This document shows, one piece after another, positions 27,032 to 36,203 of a stretch of DNA of 64,000 bases; position 1 is the stretch's first letter, and every line of letters begins with the position of its first letter. The stretch is from Thiomicrorhabdus sp. (GTDB lineage Bacteria > Pseudomonadota > Gammaproteobacteria > Thiomicrospirales > Thiomicrospiraceae). Position numbers and translations under genes: made by a program. The stretch is from positions 248,001 to 312,000 of the forward strand of contig NZ_OY782562.1 in assembly GCF_963677875.1 (NCBI RefSeq), given 5' to 3'. The notes below the pieces were generated by a model. The model was not told the origin of the DNA, ran no database searches, and saw only the letters and a list, made by a program, of their open reading frames with translations.

Positions 27032-27630
27032 TTAAACTTCCTCGGAAATTCCGGCAGACAATATGTCGGCGACACGGCTGCGCAATTTGGGAAGCAGCTC
27101 CGCTTCGAACCACGGATTTCTCTTCAACAAAGATTATTCCTGGGGCTCGGATGCGGCAACGGAACCTTCTCCGGCCAGAAATCCTGCCACCGGCGAACCC
27201 GTTCGGTTAGAGATGCCCCGGTTTTCCCAAAATGATACTCCTGTGCATAACGGCCTATCACCAGAGTCATTTCCAGCCGGTTCATCGGTTGTAACAGCTT
27301 CTCACGCCAGGCCGGCGCACATTCCGGCCGTGGCGGCAAATCCCCATTTTTTCCGGTTCCGGGATAGCAGAACCCCATCGGTAAAATGGCAATGGATTGC
27401 GGATCGTAAAACACCGAAGACGAGATGCCCATCCAATGTCGCAAACGTTCACCGCTGGCATCGTCAAACGGAATCCCGGAAATCTGAACCTTGCGTCCGG
27501 GAGCTTGACCTGCAATCAAAATTCTGGCATCCGGCCGGTATTGCAAAACCGGCCGTGGTGCTTGCGGCAGAACGGCCTCGCAAATCCGACAACGGCGAAT
27601 TTCTTCCAGTAATGCATCGCTGTTCATCAC
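27032..27630 (-). pseudogene. Uracil-DNA glycosylase family protein, frameshifted near the end
   Basis: The open part (27630-27124) begins RRCRICEAVLPQAPRPVL and has ILIAGQAPGRKVQISGIPFDD, typical of the single-domain UDG-like family, with LPHPSPRNN as the second motif. Right after this the frame stops. Adding one G at about 27128 restores the expected WLKRNPWFEAELLPKLRSRV and a stop at 27032, about 30 more residues. Without the fix, the C-terminal helix is lost but both catalytic motifs remain, so partial function is possible. Start overlaps the stop of the YaiI gene (TAGTGATG). Confidence 0.85.
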
Positions 27631-28076
27631 TATCTCTTTGCCAGCCAGCGATCAAGCTGATTGGCGAATGCCTGCCGGTCTTTCTGGCTGAACGCGTCCG
27701 GCCCGCCGGTCTGAACACCGCTTGAACGCAGAGATTCCATGAAATCGCGCATATTCAACCGTGAGCGGATATTGCTTTGCGTATAAAGTTCGCCGCGCGG
27801 ACTTAAGGCTATCGCTCCTTTGGCAATTACTTCCGAAGCCAGCGGAATATCTGCCGTGATAACCAGATCCCCCGGGTGACATTTATCAAGAATCCAGTTA
27901 TCGGCAATATCAAATCCCGCTTCCACCTGGCGAAACTGCACCCATTTCAAAACCGGAATATGCATTGCATGATTGGCAACCAGCGTCAAGGAAATCTGGC
28001 TGCGATTAGCCGCCTTAAACAAAATTTCTTTAATCACAACCGGACAAGCGTCGGCATCCACCCATATCTGCTTCAT
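27630..28076 (-). CDS. YaiI/YqxD family protein (UPF0178)
   Basis: A 148-residue protein of the UPF0178 family, with a PIN/NYN-like fold and unknown activity. Conserved blocks are [39 protein letters not shown], and the C-terminal [20 protein letters not shown]. The acidic residues (DADA, TAD) suggest a metal-dependent nuclease fold. Its stop overlaps the next gene's start. Confidence 0.93.
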   Translation of the reverse strand: MKQIWVDADACPVVIKEILFKAANRSQISLTLVANHAMHIPVLKWVQFRQVEAGFDIADNWILDKCHPGDLVITADIPLASEVIAKGAIALSPRGELYTQSNIRSRLNMRDFMESLRSSGVQTGGPDAFSQKDRQAFANQLDRWLAKR

Positions 28077-28111
28077 CTACTTCCTATATTTCTTTATTGT
28101 GATTACTGTGA

Positions 28112-29224
28112 TTACTGCGACAATTTCCCGACAAGACGGTAAATCAGACCAGAGTCCATACCAAGGTACAACCGTCCAAACTCATCCGCCGCCAGACTGC
28201 GAACTCTCTGCTGCAAATCAACCAGATAGCGCTGCTCACTGTGCGCATACCCTTTTTCATCCACCTCAATCCGGTTAAGATGACGCAACTTCAAGGCGCC
28301 GGTCAGTAAGCTTTCCTGCCAGTCCGGGAATTCCCGCCCCCGGTAAAGCAGTAAATCGCTCGGGGCAATCGATGGAATATACACCTTGCGCGGTTCCTGC
28401 ATTCCCGGCTTGTGTTTTACGCCAACATCAATGTCGGCAAAATACTCCTGTCCCTGCGACACAAGCGGCCAACCGTAGTTTTTGCCTTTCTCAATCAGAT
28501 TGATTTCATCGCCTCCGCGCGGACCATGTTCGATTTCCCAAAGACGATCCGTAACAGCATCATACACAAGACCCTGCGGGTTACGATGACCGTAGCTCCA
28601 GATTTCGTCCAAGGCTCCAGAGACGCCGACAAACGGATTATCCTGCGGAACCGAACCATCCATGTTCAACCGGATAATCGTTCCGATATGATTTGTCAGA
28701 TCTTGTGCCGGCGCTCGCAAACCACGATCTCCAACCGAAAAAAACACATGTCCCTTTCCATCGAAGGCAATTCGGCTGCCAAAGTGAATGTTGCGCAAAC
28801 TTGCAGAGTCGCTCACCAGTAAATCCTGCCAATCGACAAGCGCATCGTCTTTCAGGCGCGCTCGTGCCAACGTCGTTCTGGCCTGAACCAACCCTGGTTT
28901 ACTGTAGGTAAAATACAACCAGCCGCTTTCAGAGAAATCCGGAGGAACCGCAACATCCAGTAATCCGCCCTGGCCTTGATCCTGCACTTCCGGCAGCCCC
29001 TGTAACCAAGTCAGTCGAGCTGGCCCGGAACGCAAATTCAACAGCCCGGCTTTACCGTCACGCACAGTAAACACGATCCGATCCCGATCGACAAAATCCA
29101 TCGCCCAGACAATTCCAAGGTTTTCAGCCACTTTCTCAAGGCGCACCGGCGTAGCCTCATCGGCCGACACACTGGCCGACAGTACCGAAGCCAGCAGTGC
29201 AAAATGCCACAGCAGACGCAACAT
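28112..29224 (-). CDS. PQQ-dependent aldose dehydrogenase-like (Asd/YliI)
   Basis: A 370-residue exported beta-propeller dehydrogenase, matching the 371-residue E. coli Asd (YliI), which oxidises sugars with PQQ in the periplasm. Signal peptide LLWHFALLASVLSASVSA; propeller motifs IVWAMDFVDRDRIVFTVRDG, QGQGGLLDVAVPPDF, IWSYGHRNPQGLVYD (catalytic His region), EIEHGPRGGDEIN. The start at 29224 has GGGAGA before it; the frame stays open another 77 codons without family likeness. No PQQ synthesis genes are in the window. Confidence 0.9.
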   Translation of the reverse strand: MLRLLWHFALLASVLSASVSADEATPVRLEKVAENLGIVWAMDFVDRDRIVFTVRDGKAGLLNLRSGPARLTWLQGLPEVQDQGQGGLLDVAVPPDFSESGWLYFTYSKPGLVQARTTLARARLKDDALVDWQDLLVSDSASLRNIHFGSRIAFDGKGHVFFSVGDRGLRAPAQDLTNHIGTIIRLNMDGSVPQDNPFVGVSGALDEIWSYGHRNPQGLVYDAVTDRLWEIEHGPRGGDEINLIEKGKNYGWPLVSQGQEYFADIDVGVKHKPGMQEPRKVYIPSIAPSDLLLYRGREFPDWQESLLTGALKLRHLNRIEVDEKGYAHSEQRYLVDLQQRVRSLAADEFGRLYLGMDSGLIYRLVGKLSQ

Positions 29225-29440
29225 TGATCTCTCCCGAAATTTCCAACCGCTTCGGGTACAGCTTAAAGTAAAAATATCGAAAATGCGCGTAAAAAACGGC
29301 TGATCAGTCGTTCCAACCCGGTGACGACAGTAACAACACCGAAAATGCCTTCCCCCTGTAACAAAGGCGTTTGATTGCCAGACATTGCCAGGACTGCGTA
29401 TAATCGCACAACCCGATTCAAGTAAAAACATCATAGCCCT

Positions 29441-31039
29441 ATGCACGAACTTCACAGTCTCATTCTGGTTTCCGGCGGCCTCGGTCTATTTCTTTTGGGA
29501 ATGATCATTATGACCGACGGCTTGAAAAAACTCGCCGGCGATCGCATTCGTACCGCGCTGTTTCGCTTTACCAAGACGCCGACATCCGGCGCGCTGACCG
29601 GCGCACTGAGTACCGCCGTCGTGCAATCTTCCAGTGCAACGACTGTCGCGGCGGTCGGCTTCGTGGCAGCAGGTCTGATGAGCTTCAGTAATGCACTGGG
29701 GGTGATTTTCGGTGCGAATATCGGCACGACCATTACCGGCTGGATGGTCGCCCTGCTCGGCTTTAAATTTTCAATCGACTCAATCGCTTTGCCGATTTTG
29801 CTGTTCGGCGTTCTGTTGCGGCTGTTTTCCCGCGGTAAATGGGCTCAGACCGGTCTGGCCATTGCCGGTTTCGGCCTGATTTTCGTCGGCATCGACACCA
29901 TGCAGGAAGCCATGGTCGGGATGCGCGATTTAATCGATTTTTCCAAACTGCCCGCCAACAACCTGATCGGTCAACTGCAACTGCTCTTTCTGGGGCTGAT
30001 CTTCACTCTGGTCACACAATCCTCCAGTGCAGGCGTTGCCGTAACCTTGACCGCTCTGTTCACCGGAATGATTGAATTCGAGCAAGCGGCAGCACTGGTC
30101 ATCGGCATGGATGTCGGTACCACTGCCACCTCTTTTATTGCGACCATCGGCGGCACGGTCGGGGCCAGACGAACCGGCTATTCACACGTTTTCTATAATC
30201 TGATTACCGCAATCATGGCACTGCTGCTCATCACGCCCTACACACTGTTCTGGGAATCCTTTGCACCGGGCAGTCTGCAACAACACGCGGAAATGGCTCT
30301 GGTTGGCTTCCACTCTCTGTTCAACCTGATCGGAGTGCTGCTGATTCTGCCCTTTACCAAACAGTTTGCTGCACTAATGTGTAAGCTGGTACCCCAGGCA
30401 GGAAACCCATCACTCGACCGACTCGACAAGCAACTGTTGCAAACACCCGATCTGGCTTTAAACGCCGCTCAAATCACGCTACTGGAACTGATGATGACGC
30501 TGATTGACGAACTGAGTTTTCTCACCCAAAATCCATCGCCGAAAACATTTCGCTCGGATTTAACCCAATTACAGCAGGATCTTGACCAAACCCAATATTA
30601 TCTGGATCAAATTCATCTTACTCAAAACGAAGGCCATCTTTGGCAACGGCTCGTGACGATGATTCATCTGCTCGATCACCTGCAAAGACTGCACGAGCGC
30701 TGCGAAGAAGAGTCCGAGCGTGCCGAGGCCTGCAAACGTTTCCCCACGCTGCAGACGACATCGGATCGAATGGCTCGGGACATTACGACACTATCGGCAA
30801 AACTTCGCGAACGGGACTGGGCAGTTTCTTTACAACTTACCGACTCGCTGCACCGCTTTGTCGATCAGGATGCCGAAGCTTACCGACATGCAATGATGGA
30901 ACGCATGGGACGGGGAGAAATCAGTTCAGACCAGTGCTGGGATTCACTTGAAGCAATCCGCTGGATGAAACGGGTCAGCAATCACCTGTACCGTCTTTGT
31001 TACCATTTACAGCAAATGCTGCTCGATTCCGCAAACTAA
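29441..31039 (+). CDS. Na/Pi cotransporter family protein with PhoU-like tail
   Basis: A 532-residue membrane protein of the NptA/PNaS family for phosphate uptake or export with sodium. Two inverted repeats carry the QSSSA motifs (VVQSSSATTVAAVGFVAAGL and TQSSSAGVAVTLTAL). The last 200 residues are a soluble helical PhoU-like domain. It is divergent from the Asd-like gene. No pho genes adjoin it. Confidence 0.92.
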   Translation: MHELHSLILVSGGLGLFLLGMIIMTDGLKKLAGDRIRTALFRFTKTPTSGALTGALSTAVVQSSSATTVAAVGFVAAGLMSFSNALGVIFGANIGTTITGWMVALLGFKFSIDSIALPILLFGVLLRLFSRGKWAQTGLAIAGFGLIFVGIDTMQEAMVGMRDLIDFSKLPANNLIGQLQLLFLGLIFTLVTQSSSAGVAVTLTALFTGMIEFEQAAALVIGMDVGTTATSFIATIGGTVGARRTGYSHVFYNLITAIMALLLITPYTLFWESFAPGSLQQHAEMALVGFHSLFNLIGVLLILPFTKQFAALMCKLVPQAGNPSLDRLDKQLLQTPDLALNAAQITLLELMMTLIDELSFLTQNPSPKTFRSDLTQLQQDLDQTQYYLDQIHLTQNEGHLWQRLVTMIHLLDHLQRLHERCEEESERAEACKRFPTLQTTSDRMARDITTLSAKLRERDWAVSLQLTDSLHRFVDQDAEAYRHAMMERMGRGEISSDQCWDSLEAIRWMKRVSNHLYRLCYHLQQMLLDSAN

Positions 31040-31113
31040 CCTTTCCCGGCAAACCGAAACTCGGCGCCGGTTTAAATGGAAGCCTCACTCGGAAAACATC
31101 ACAAAACCGCTGC

Positions 31114-31794
31114 TTATCTCTTTTGCAACAATCTGGCATCGAATTCGGCAAGAGATTCCAGAACGACGTCGGCCAAGGCGAGCATGGGCTCGAAATAGTG
31201 CGCTTCGGAAGGAACGCCGACCACTTTCATGCCTGCCGACTTCGCAGCTCTGGCACCGGTTGGCGAATCTTCCAACGCCAAAGCGCGGACAGCGTCGACT
31301 TTTAGGCTCGCCAAGGCATGAAGATAAATATCCGGCCGGGGCTTGCCGGCGGCTACCATTTGCGACGACAAAACACAATCGAATGCATCCTGACAATTCA
31401 AAGCTCGAATGACGGTACGGCAAAGACACAGGGGCGCATTCGATGCCAGACCGATTTTGATTCCGGCTTCCCGACAGACCGCCATCGCTTCGAAAAACCC
31501 CGGCTTCGACACACATTGCGCACTTAGAAGCGCGTCAACTTCTTCGATCACCGCCGCTTCCGCCTGATGTTTGCTCATTTGTCGCCACGGCGATTTACGG
31601 TACCAGTAGTCAGTTACCGCTTCGGTTGTCAGGTTGGCCGTTTGCAGCTGGTCTTCCATCGTGACGTTACAACCCAAGGACGAAAAAACCCGTTTTTCCG
31701 CTTGCTTCCAATAAGGTTCTGAATCAACGATCAGGCCGTCCATATCAAAGACAACCGCCTGGATCACGTTCCGGGGTTCAATCGATTTCGGCAT
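31114..31794 (-). CDS. hxpB: HAD sugar-phosphatase, HxpB-like
   Basis: A 226-residue HAD subclass I phosphatase closest to HxpB (YniC), which dephosphorylates hexitol phosphates and 2-deoxyglucose-6-phosphate. Nucleophile motif VVFDMDGLIVDSEPYW, motif II GLASNAPL, Lys in AAGKPRPDIYLHA and acidic motif LALEDSPTGARAAKSAGM. The start overlaps the end of the dUTPase gene by 17 bases, so they are one operon. Confidence 0.88.
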   Translation of the reverse strand: MPKSIEPRNVIQAVVFDMDGLIVDSEPYWKQAEKRVFSSLGCNVTMEDQLQTANLTTEAVTDYWYRKSPWRQMSKHQAEAAVIEEVDALLSAQCVSKPGFFEAMAVCREAGIKIGLASNAPLCLCRTVIRALNCQDAFDCVLSSQMVAAGKPRPDIYLHALASLKVDAVRALALEDSPTGARAAKSAGMKVVGVPSEAHYFEPMLALADVVLESLAEFDARLLQKR

Positions 31795-32476
31795 AACTCA
31801 ACTTAAGGTTACGATACAGCTCTTCACCGGAAAAAACCGTCATCTCCCGAATGATTTCAAACATCACCACATTATCCTCCCGGCCATTCCAGAGTTTGGT
31901 GTAAGTCCCCTCTTTATAACCGTGATCCTGACGGAAGCGGTTCAAAACGTTTTTCGCCATATAGAGACGGTAAAGTTGCTGGAAATCCAAACCGGCCACC
32001 TTGCAGGAAGACAAAAAACTTTCCAGAAGCTGACGCAAGTAAACTTCGCTCACATCACCTTTCTGCAGCGCACAGGCCATCAGCGCTTCATGCACGGCAA
32101 CCTTATCCATCACCGACAAACCGTCACGGGCATCCACTATTTGCTCCACTGACACATTCTGCACCGATAACAACAGATCACTCGCCTGTTCGACTGCCAT
32201 TTTTTCCAGAAGCAAACTTAAAATGAAATGCCAGATATCGACCAGTTCGATACGGACGTTTTCTTCGTCAATCGGCGCCTCGACACTTTTCCAGTGCTTC
32301 CAGGGATAACTATCGATCAACTCGGCCGTTTCCATATAAATGCAACGGCGCCAATCAATGGTTTTGCCTAAGCCAGTCATGCCGGAGCGCCAGTTTTCAC
32401 CATTGGTTGCGACGTTAAGTTGGCTCTGCATGTGCAACATTTCATTAATAGAATCGGTCAGATCGTGTTTATGCAT
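31778..32476 (-). CDS. dUTP diphosphatase, dimeric all-alpha type
   Basis: A 232-residue dUTPase of the dimeric MazG-like superfamily (dUTPase-2), which hydrolyses dUTP to dUMP and keeps uracil out of DNA. The metal-binding motifs are YMETAELIDSYPWKHWK (ExxE) and VRIELVDIWHFILSLLLEK (ExxD), with KNVLNRFRQDHGYKEGTY near the C-terminus. This form is usual in sulfur-oxidising and epsilon-type bacteria and unlike the trimeric E. coli enzyme. It overlaps hxpB. Confidence 0.92.
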   Translation of the reverse strand: MHKHDLTDSINEMLHMQSQLNVATNGENWRSGMTGLGKTIDWRRCIYMETAELIDSYPWKHWKSVEAPIDEENVRIELVDIWHFILSLLLEKMAVEQASDLLLSVQNVSVEQIVDARDGLSVMDKVAVHEALMACALQKGDVSEVYLRQLLESFLSSCKVAGLDFQQLYRLYMAKNVLNRFRQDHGYKEGTYTKLWNGREDNVVMFEIIREMTVFSGEELYRNLKLSYAEID

Positions 32477-32865
32477 AATTCACCATAGTAATGCTAGTAA
32501 TACTTTCTAAAAAAATCAGCACCTTCCGCCAAAACAGCAGTAAGGCCAGGCCGATGTTCCGCTATTCTGTGGTTCGAAAAATCGAGTCAGTAAGTGATCA
32601 GCAAGCGAGATGGCTCACAATACCAGATCCACCCCGAAACTGTCCTGTAAATTTACATCTCACACTGTCCACTCAAGCGGGAATTCTCAAGCAGACAAAC
32701 ATCCGTAAAAAGTAAAAGGTGATAAGATAATCGACAAACCTCAACAAAGCGGCTACGCCCGGTTTCACCCTTTAGCGGGAAACTCCCGGCAGATCGTCGA
32801 CCATCGGCATGCCTTTGACTCGAATATATATCGCATGCAGATGACAAAACCATAAAAGCAATAAA
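32477..32865. other. Intergenic gap, no gene seen
   Basis: About 390 bases between divergent dUTPase and LysE-family genes. It must hold both promoters; I see no riboswitch-like or palindromic structure that I can support. Confidence 0.5.
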
Positions 32866-33495
32866 ATGAACATAGAATATTACTCGATTTTTCTGATCAC
32901 AACTCTGCTGTTGGTCATGGTTCCCGGCCCGTCTGCAATGGTGGTTTCCGCTCAGGGCGCTTCACTTCAGTCCAAGAAAGCCTTTTTCGGCGTTTTGGGC
33001 ATTGCAACCGCAGACATCGCTTTTTTCGCCTTGTCGGCAACCGGGATCGCCACCCTGATCATTGCATCCAGCACCTTGTTTGCTGTGATCAAGTGGCTTG
33101 GAGTGCTGTTTTTACTGTATCTCGGGCTATCGGTTCTTTTCAGTAAAACCCCGGCAATCCGTTTCGACGGCGGTAAAACCGATGGTCGAATAATCCGCCT
33201 GTTCAGTCGAGGGCTGATCATTCAGTTCGCCAATCCGAAAGCCTTGATGTATTTTTCCGCCCTACTGCCACAATTCATTGATCCGCACGAACCGCTCATG
33301 CAGCAAATCCTGATCATGGGTTTCAGCCTGTTTCTGGCCGATCTTCTAGTCTACAGTGCCTATGCGCTGATGGGAGCTTACTTGGCAAAACGGCAACTGA
33401 ACGGCCGAGCGGTCAACCTGATCAATAAAACTGCCGGTTCGGCTTTAATCTATACCGGTGTTAAAATGGCTCTGCTGGAAAATCGGCAGGCTTAA
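32866..33495 (+). CDS. LysE/RhtB-family amino-acid exporter
   Basis: A 209-residue six-helix exporter of the LysE/RhtB family. Typical pattern: MVPGPSAMVVSAQGASLQS (the PGP motif after helix one), LGVLFLLYLGLSVL, and LIIQFANPKALMYFSALLPQ. Substrate is usually a basic or neutral amino acid but cannot be told from sequence. Confidence 0.93.
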   Translation: MNIEYYSIFLITTLLLVMVPGPSAMVVSAQGASLQSKKAFFGVLGIATADIAFFALSATGIATLIIASSTLFAVIKWLGVLFLLYLGLSVLFSKTPAIRFDGGKTDGRIIRLFSRGLIIQFANPKALMYFSALLPQFIDPHEPLMQQILIMGFSLFLADLLVYSAYALMGAYLAKRQLNGRAVNLINKTAGSALIYTGVKMALLENRQA

Positions 33496-33713
33496 AAAAT
33501 AAAATAAAAGAAAGCACATAAACGCATAAACAAAGAGGCCGAACCCCTCAACTTTCGATCATAACCTCGATCTTTCCTGAAGCGACCCGACTTAAAAGCG
33601 CTCGTTCAGCAGAAAATTCATTCATCCATAGATGAAAAAAATCAATCTACAGCCTTGTCTGATTGATTAAGATATAACCCATTTGATTAAACTCACCATA
33701 ACAGGATGTACCC

Positions 33714-34991
33714 ATGAAATTAGAGTCCATTGCCCTGCACACAGGTTACAAATCCGAAGCCACTACCCGAGCGGCTGCCGTACCGATTTACCAGACAACT
33801 TCCTACACCTTCGACGATACGCAGTATGGCGCCGATCTGTTCGACCTGAAAATTCCGGGCAATATCTACTCTCGAATCATGAATCCGACGAATGCCGTTC
33901 TGGAAGAACGCGTTGCCGCCATGGAAGGTGGTGTCGGCGCTCTGGCTGTCGCCTCTGGAATGACGGCAATCACCTATGCCGTTCAAACCATTGCCCAGGC
34001 CGGCGATAACATCATCAGTACCAGCCAGCTGTACGGCGGAACTTACAATCTGTTCGCGCACACTCTGCCTCGTCAGGGCATTGAAGTCAAAATGATCAAA
34101 GCCGACGACTACGCCGGATTTGAAGCGGCTATCGACGAAAACACCAAAGCGATCTTCTGCGAATCCATCGGCAACCCGGCCGGAAATGTCGTCGATCTTG
34201 CCAAACTCGCCGAAATCGCGCATAAACACGGCATCCCGCTAATAGTCGACAACACGGTTGCCACCCCGTATCTATGCCGACCAATTGACCTGGGAGCGGA
34301 CATTGTCATCCACGCTCTGACCAAATTTATTGGCGGTCACGGCACCACCATTGCCGGAGCAATTGTCGACTCCGGAAAATTCGACTGGGCAGCACATGCC
34401 GATCGTTTCCCGATGCTGAACGAACCGGACCCGTCTTACCACGGTGTCAGCTATACCAAGGATATCGGCGCTGCAGCCTTTATTGCCCGCTGCAGAGTGG
34501 TACCGCTACGCAACACTGGCGGCGCCTTATCCGCTCACAGTGCTTTTCTAATCCTTCAAGGTCTGGAAACCCTCGGCCTGCGTATGGAAAAACACTGTGA
34601 CAACACTCTCAAGGTTGCCGAATACCTGAATAACCACCCGAAAGTGTCCTGGGTCAACTACGCGGCCCTCCCTGATGACAAATATCATGCCGTGTGCCAG
34701 AAAATTACCGGCGGTAAGGCATCCGGTATTCTGAGTTTCGGTATCAAGGGCGGACGCCAGTCAGGCGCCCAGTTCATCGATGCACTGCAAATGATCTTGA
34801 GACTGGTCAATATCGGTGACGCCAAATCGCTTGCCTGCCACCCGGCCACCACGACTCACCGCCAGTTAAACCCGGAAGAACTGGCAAAAGCAGGTGTTTC
34901 CGAAGACCTGGTTAGACTGTCTATCGGTATCGAGCATATTGACGACATCATCGCCGATATCGAACAGGCGCTGGACAAAGTCTCTGCCTGA
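33714..34991 (+). CDS. metY: O-acetylhomoserine sulfhydrylase MetY
   Basis: A 425-residue PLP enzyme that makes homocysteine (or methionine) directly from O-acetylhomoserine and sulfide. It has IALHTGYKSEATTRAAAVPI, SRIMNPTNAVLEERVAAMEG, ALTKFIGGHGTTIAGAIVDS with the PLP-binding Lys, and SLACHPATTTHRQLNPEEL. The insert between the Lys and C-terminal domain (RFPMLNEPDPSYHG) is MetY-specific versus MetB/MetC. AGGA lies seven bases before ATG, and a strong terminator follows. A free-sulfide route fits a sulfur-rich habitat. Confidence 0.95.
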   Translation: MKLESIALHTGYKSEATTRAAAVPIYQTTSYTFDDTQYGADLFDLKIPGNIYSRIMNPTNAVLEERVAAMEGGVGALAVASGMTAITYAVQTIAQAGDNIISTSQLYGGTYNLFAHTLPRQGIEVKMIKADDYAGFEAAIDENTKAIFCESIGNPAGNVVDLAKLAEIAHKHGIPLIVDNTVATPYLCRPIDLGADIVIHALTKFIGGHGTTIAGAIVDSGKFDWAAHADRFPMLNEPDPSYHGVSYTKDIGAAAFIARCRVVPLRNTGGALSAHSAFLILQGLETLGLRMEKHCDNTLKVAEYLNNHPKVSWVNYAALPDDKYHAVCQKITGGKASGILSFGIKGGRQSGAQFIDALQMILRLVNIGDAKSLACHPATTTHRQLNPEELAKAGVSEDLVRLSIGIEHIDDIIADIEQALDKVSA

Positions 34992-35031
34992 CAGCAGTCG
35001 AAAGACTAAACAAAGACTAAACAATATGCAG

Positions 35032-35057
35032 AAACCGCGATTTTATCGCGGTTTTTT
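35032..35057 (+). terminator. Terminator after metY
   Basis: Stem AAACCGCGA / TCGCGGTTT, loop TTTTA, then T run. Confidence 0.92.
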
Positions 35058-35111
35058 AATGCAGCACTTTTTCCCTTTACCGTCTGCGTTTGATAAAAAA
35101 GCATTTCCCTA

Positions 35112-35227
35112 CTTCTAACTTCTAACTTCTAACTTCTAACTTCTAACTTCTAACTTCTAACTGCTAACTGCTAACTGCTAACTGCTAACTGCTAACTGCT
35201 AACTGCTAACTGCTAACTGCTAACTGC
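35112..35227. repeat. Seven-base tandem repeat, two variants in blocks
   Basis: Seven copies of CTTCTAA (35112-35160) are followed without break by nine copies of CTGCTAA (35161-35223) and a partial CTGC. The switch is a single T-to-G change kept in all later copies. The array lies between the metY terminator and the dps promoter region and encodes nothing. The rest of the 35228-35480 stretch shows no gene. Confidence 0.97.
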
Positions 35228-35462
35228 ATTGCTGTTCAAAAGACGTTTCAATTTATCCGAAATTCGCTTTTAACGATGATTGCATTTCATGTTGATTCTT
35301 CCTTTCCTCTGCACCACATTCATCACCAGACAATTGCTTGAGACAGGCTTCCTGAACCATCATTCCCCCTTAATTGGTAAGGTTTTTCGTCCCCTTGACC
35401 ACCCGCTTATTGATTCGCATCAAATTTCAATTCTCCTGCCCGATTAAAAACCGGCTTGCCGG

Positions 35463-35504
35463 TTGACAATCAAAACTTTCATGCAAAAATGATTCTCATT
35501 CATA
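35463..35504 (+). promoter_or_regulatory. dps promoter with Fur-like site
   Basis: A TTGACA at 35463-35468 is a good -35. About where its -10 should be lies AATGATTCTCATT (35488-35500), a perfect five-base inverted repeat with three-base centre, inside AAAATGATTCTCATTCATA, which resembles a Fur box. The dps start codon is 70 bases further. Iron-dependent control of a Dps would be usual; binding is inferred. Confidence 0.5.
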
Positions 35505-35572
35505 AGCTAACGCTATATCGCTATATATGAAGAAGCAGACAAAACAAGTAAGACAAACACGAGGAGAACGCC

Positions 35573-36022
35573 ATGTCCGTTGCCAATCAGCTTAAAATTA
35601 TCCAGGCAAATGCCCACGCCTATTATCTACAACTGCACCAGGTTCACTGGCTGGTTCAGGGGCCACGCTTCAAAGCCATGCACGAAATGACCGAAAGTTA
35701 TTACGAACGTATGTCTGAACTGTACGATGATGCTGGCGAGCGTCTGTTGCAAAAAGGTCTGTTGCCGCTTTTGCAGCAAAAAGAACTGATGCAGGCTGCC
35801 ACCATTGCCGAATTATCTGCTACCCGTTTTGATGAGAAAGAAGTGCTTGCCTATGTGGAATCCATGTTGAACCACTGGCATGAAAGCTTTAAGAAACTGG
35901 TAGACGTCGCGGAAGAAGAAGGCGACAGAGTCACTGCCGGCATGGCAGACGAGCAACTGGAAACCCTGGAAAAAGACATTTGGATGCTTAAAGCGACCAA
36001 AGGCGAAGCAAGCTACCTATAA
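35573..36022 (+). CDS. dps: Dps-family ferritin-like DNA-protection protein
   Basis: A 149-residue mini-ferritin forming a 12-mer that oxidises and stores iron and can coat DNA. The ferroxidase ligands are in YYLQLHQVHWLVQGPRFKAM (His at the inter-subunit site) and YYERMSELYDDAGERLL (Asp/Glu), the standard Dps pattern. There is no Lys-rich N-terminal DNA-binding tail, so DNA binding may be weak. Ribosome site GAGGAG just before ATG. Upstream Fur-like site supports iron control. Confidence 0.92.
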   Translation: MSVANQLKIIQANAHAYYLQLHQVHWLVQGPRFKAMHEMTESYYERMSELYDDAGERLLQKGLLPLLQQKELMQAATIAELSATRFDEKEVLAYVESMLNHWHESFKKLVDVAEEEGDRVTAGMADEQLETLEKDIWMLKATKGEASYL

Positions 36023-36058
36023 GCTCTTCCAACCGAGAATTTTTCTGAAGATCTTTCT

Positions 36059-36082
36059 GAGAGCCTCTCGCGGGCTCTCTCT
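36059..36082 (+). terminator. Possible terminator after dps
   Basis: Hairpin GAGAGCC / GGCTCTC with a short loop about 40 bases after the dps stop; the T-rich tail is weak. Confidence 0.4.
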
Positions 36083-36203
36083 ACCCTAAACCATTCAATT
36101 TCTCGCTTGCCGTTCATGGCCTGCTTTACGAAAAAAGCCTGGTTCCTTCAAAGCTCTGTAAAATACCGTTCCAAGACTCTTTTCAATTTCATCTGGAAGC
36201 TTC

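Noticed and set aside
28095..28118. Short direct repeat of TGATTACTG before the YaiI gene region
   Set aside because: Only two copies in a small gap; probably chance.
33496..33713. Possible SAM-responsive leader or MetJ sites before metY
   Set aside because: No SAM riboswitch fold or AGACGTCT-type box could be recognised.
35112..35227. CRISPR-like array
   Set aside because: The repeat is a continuous 7-bp tandem with no spacers and no cas genes.
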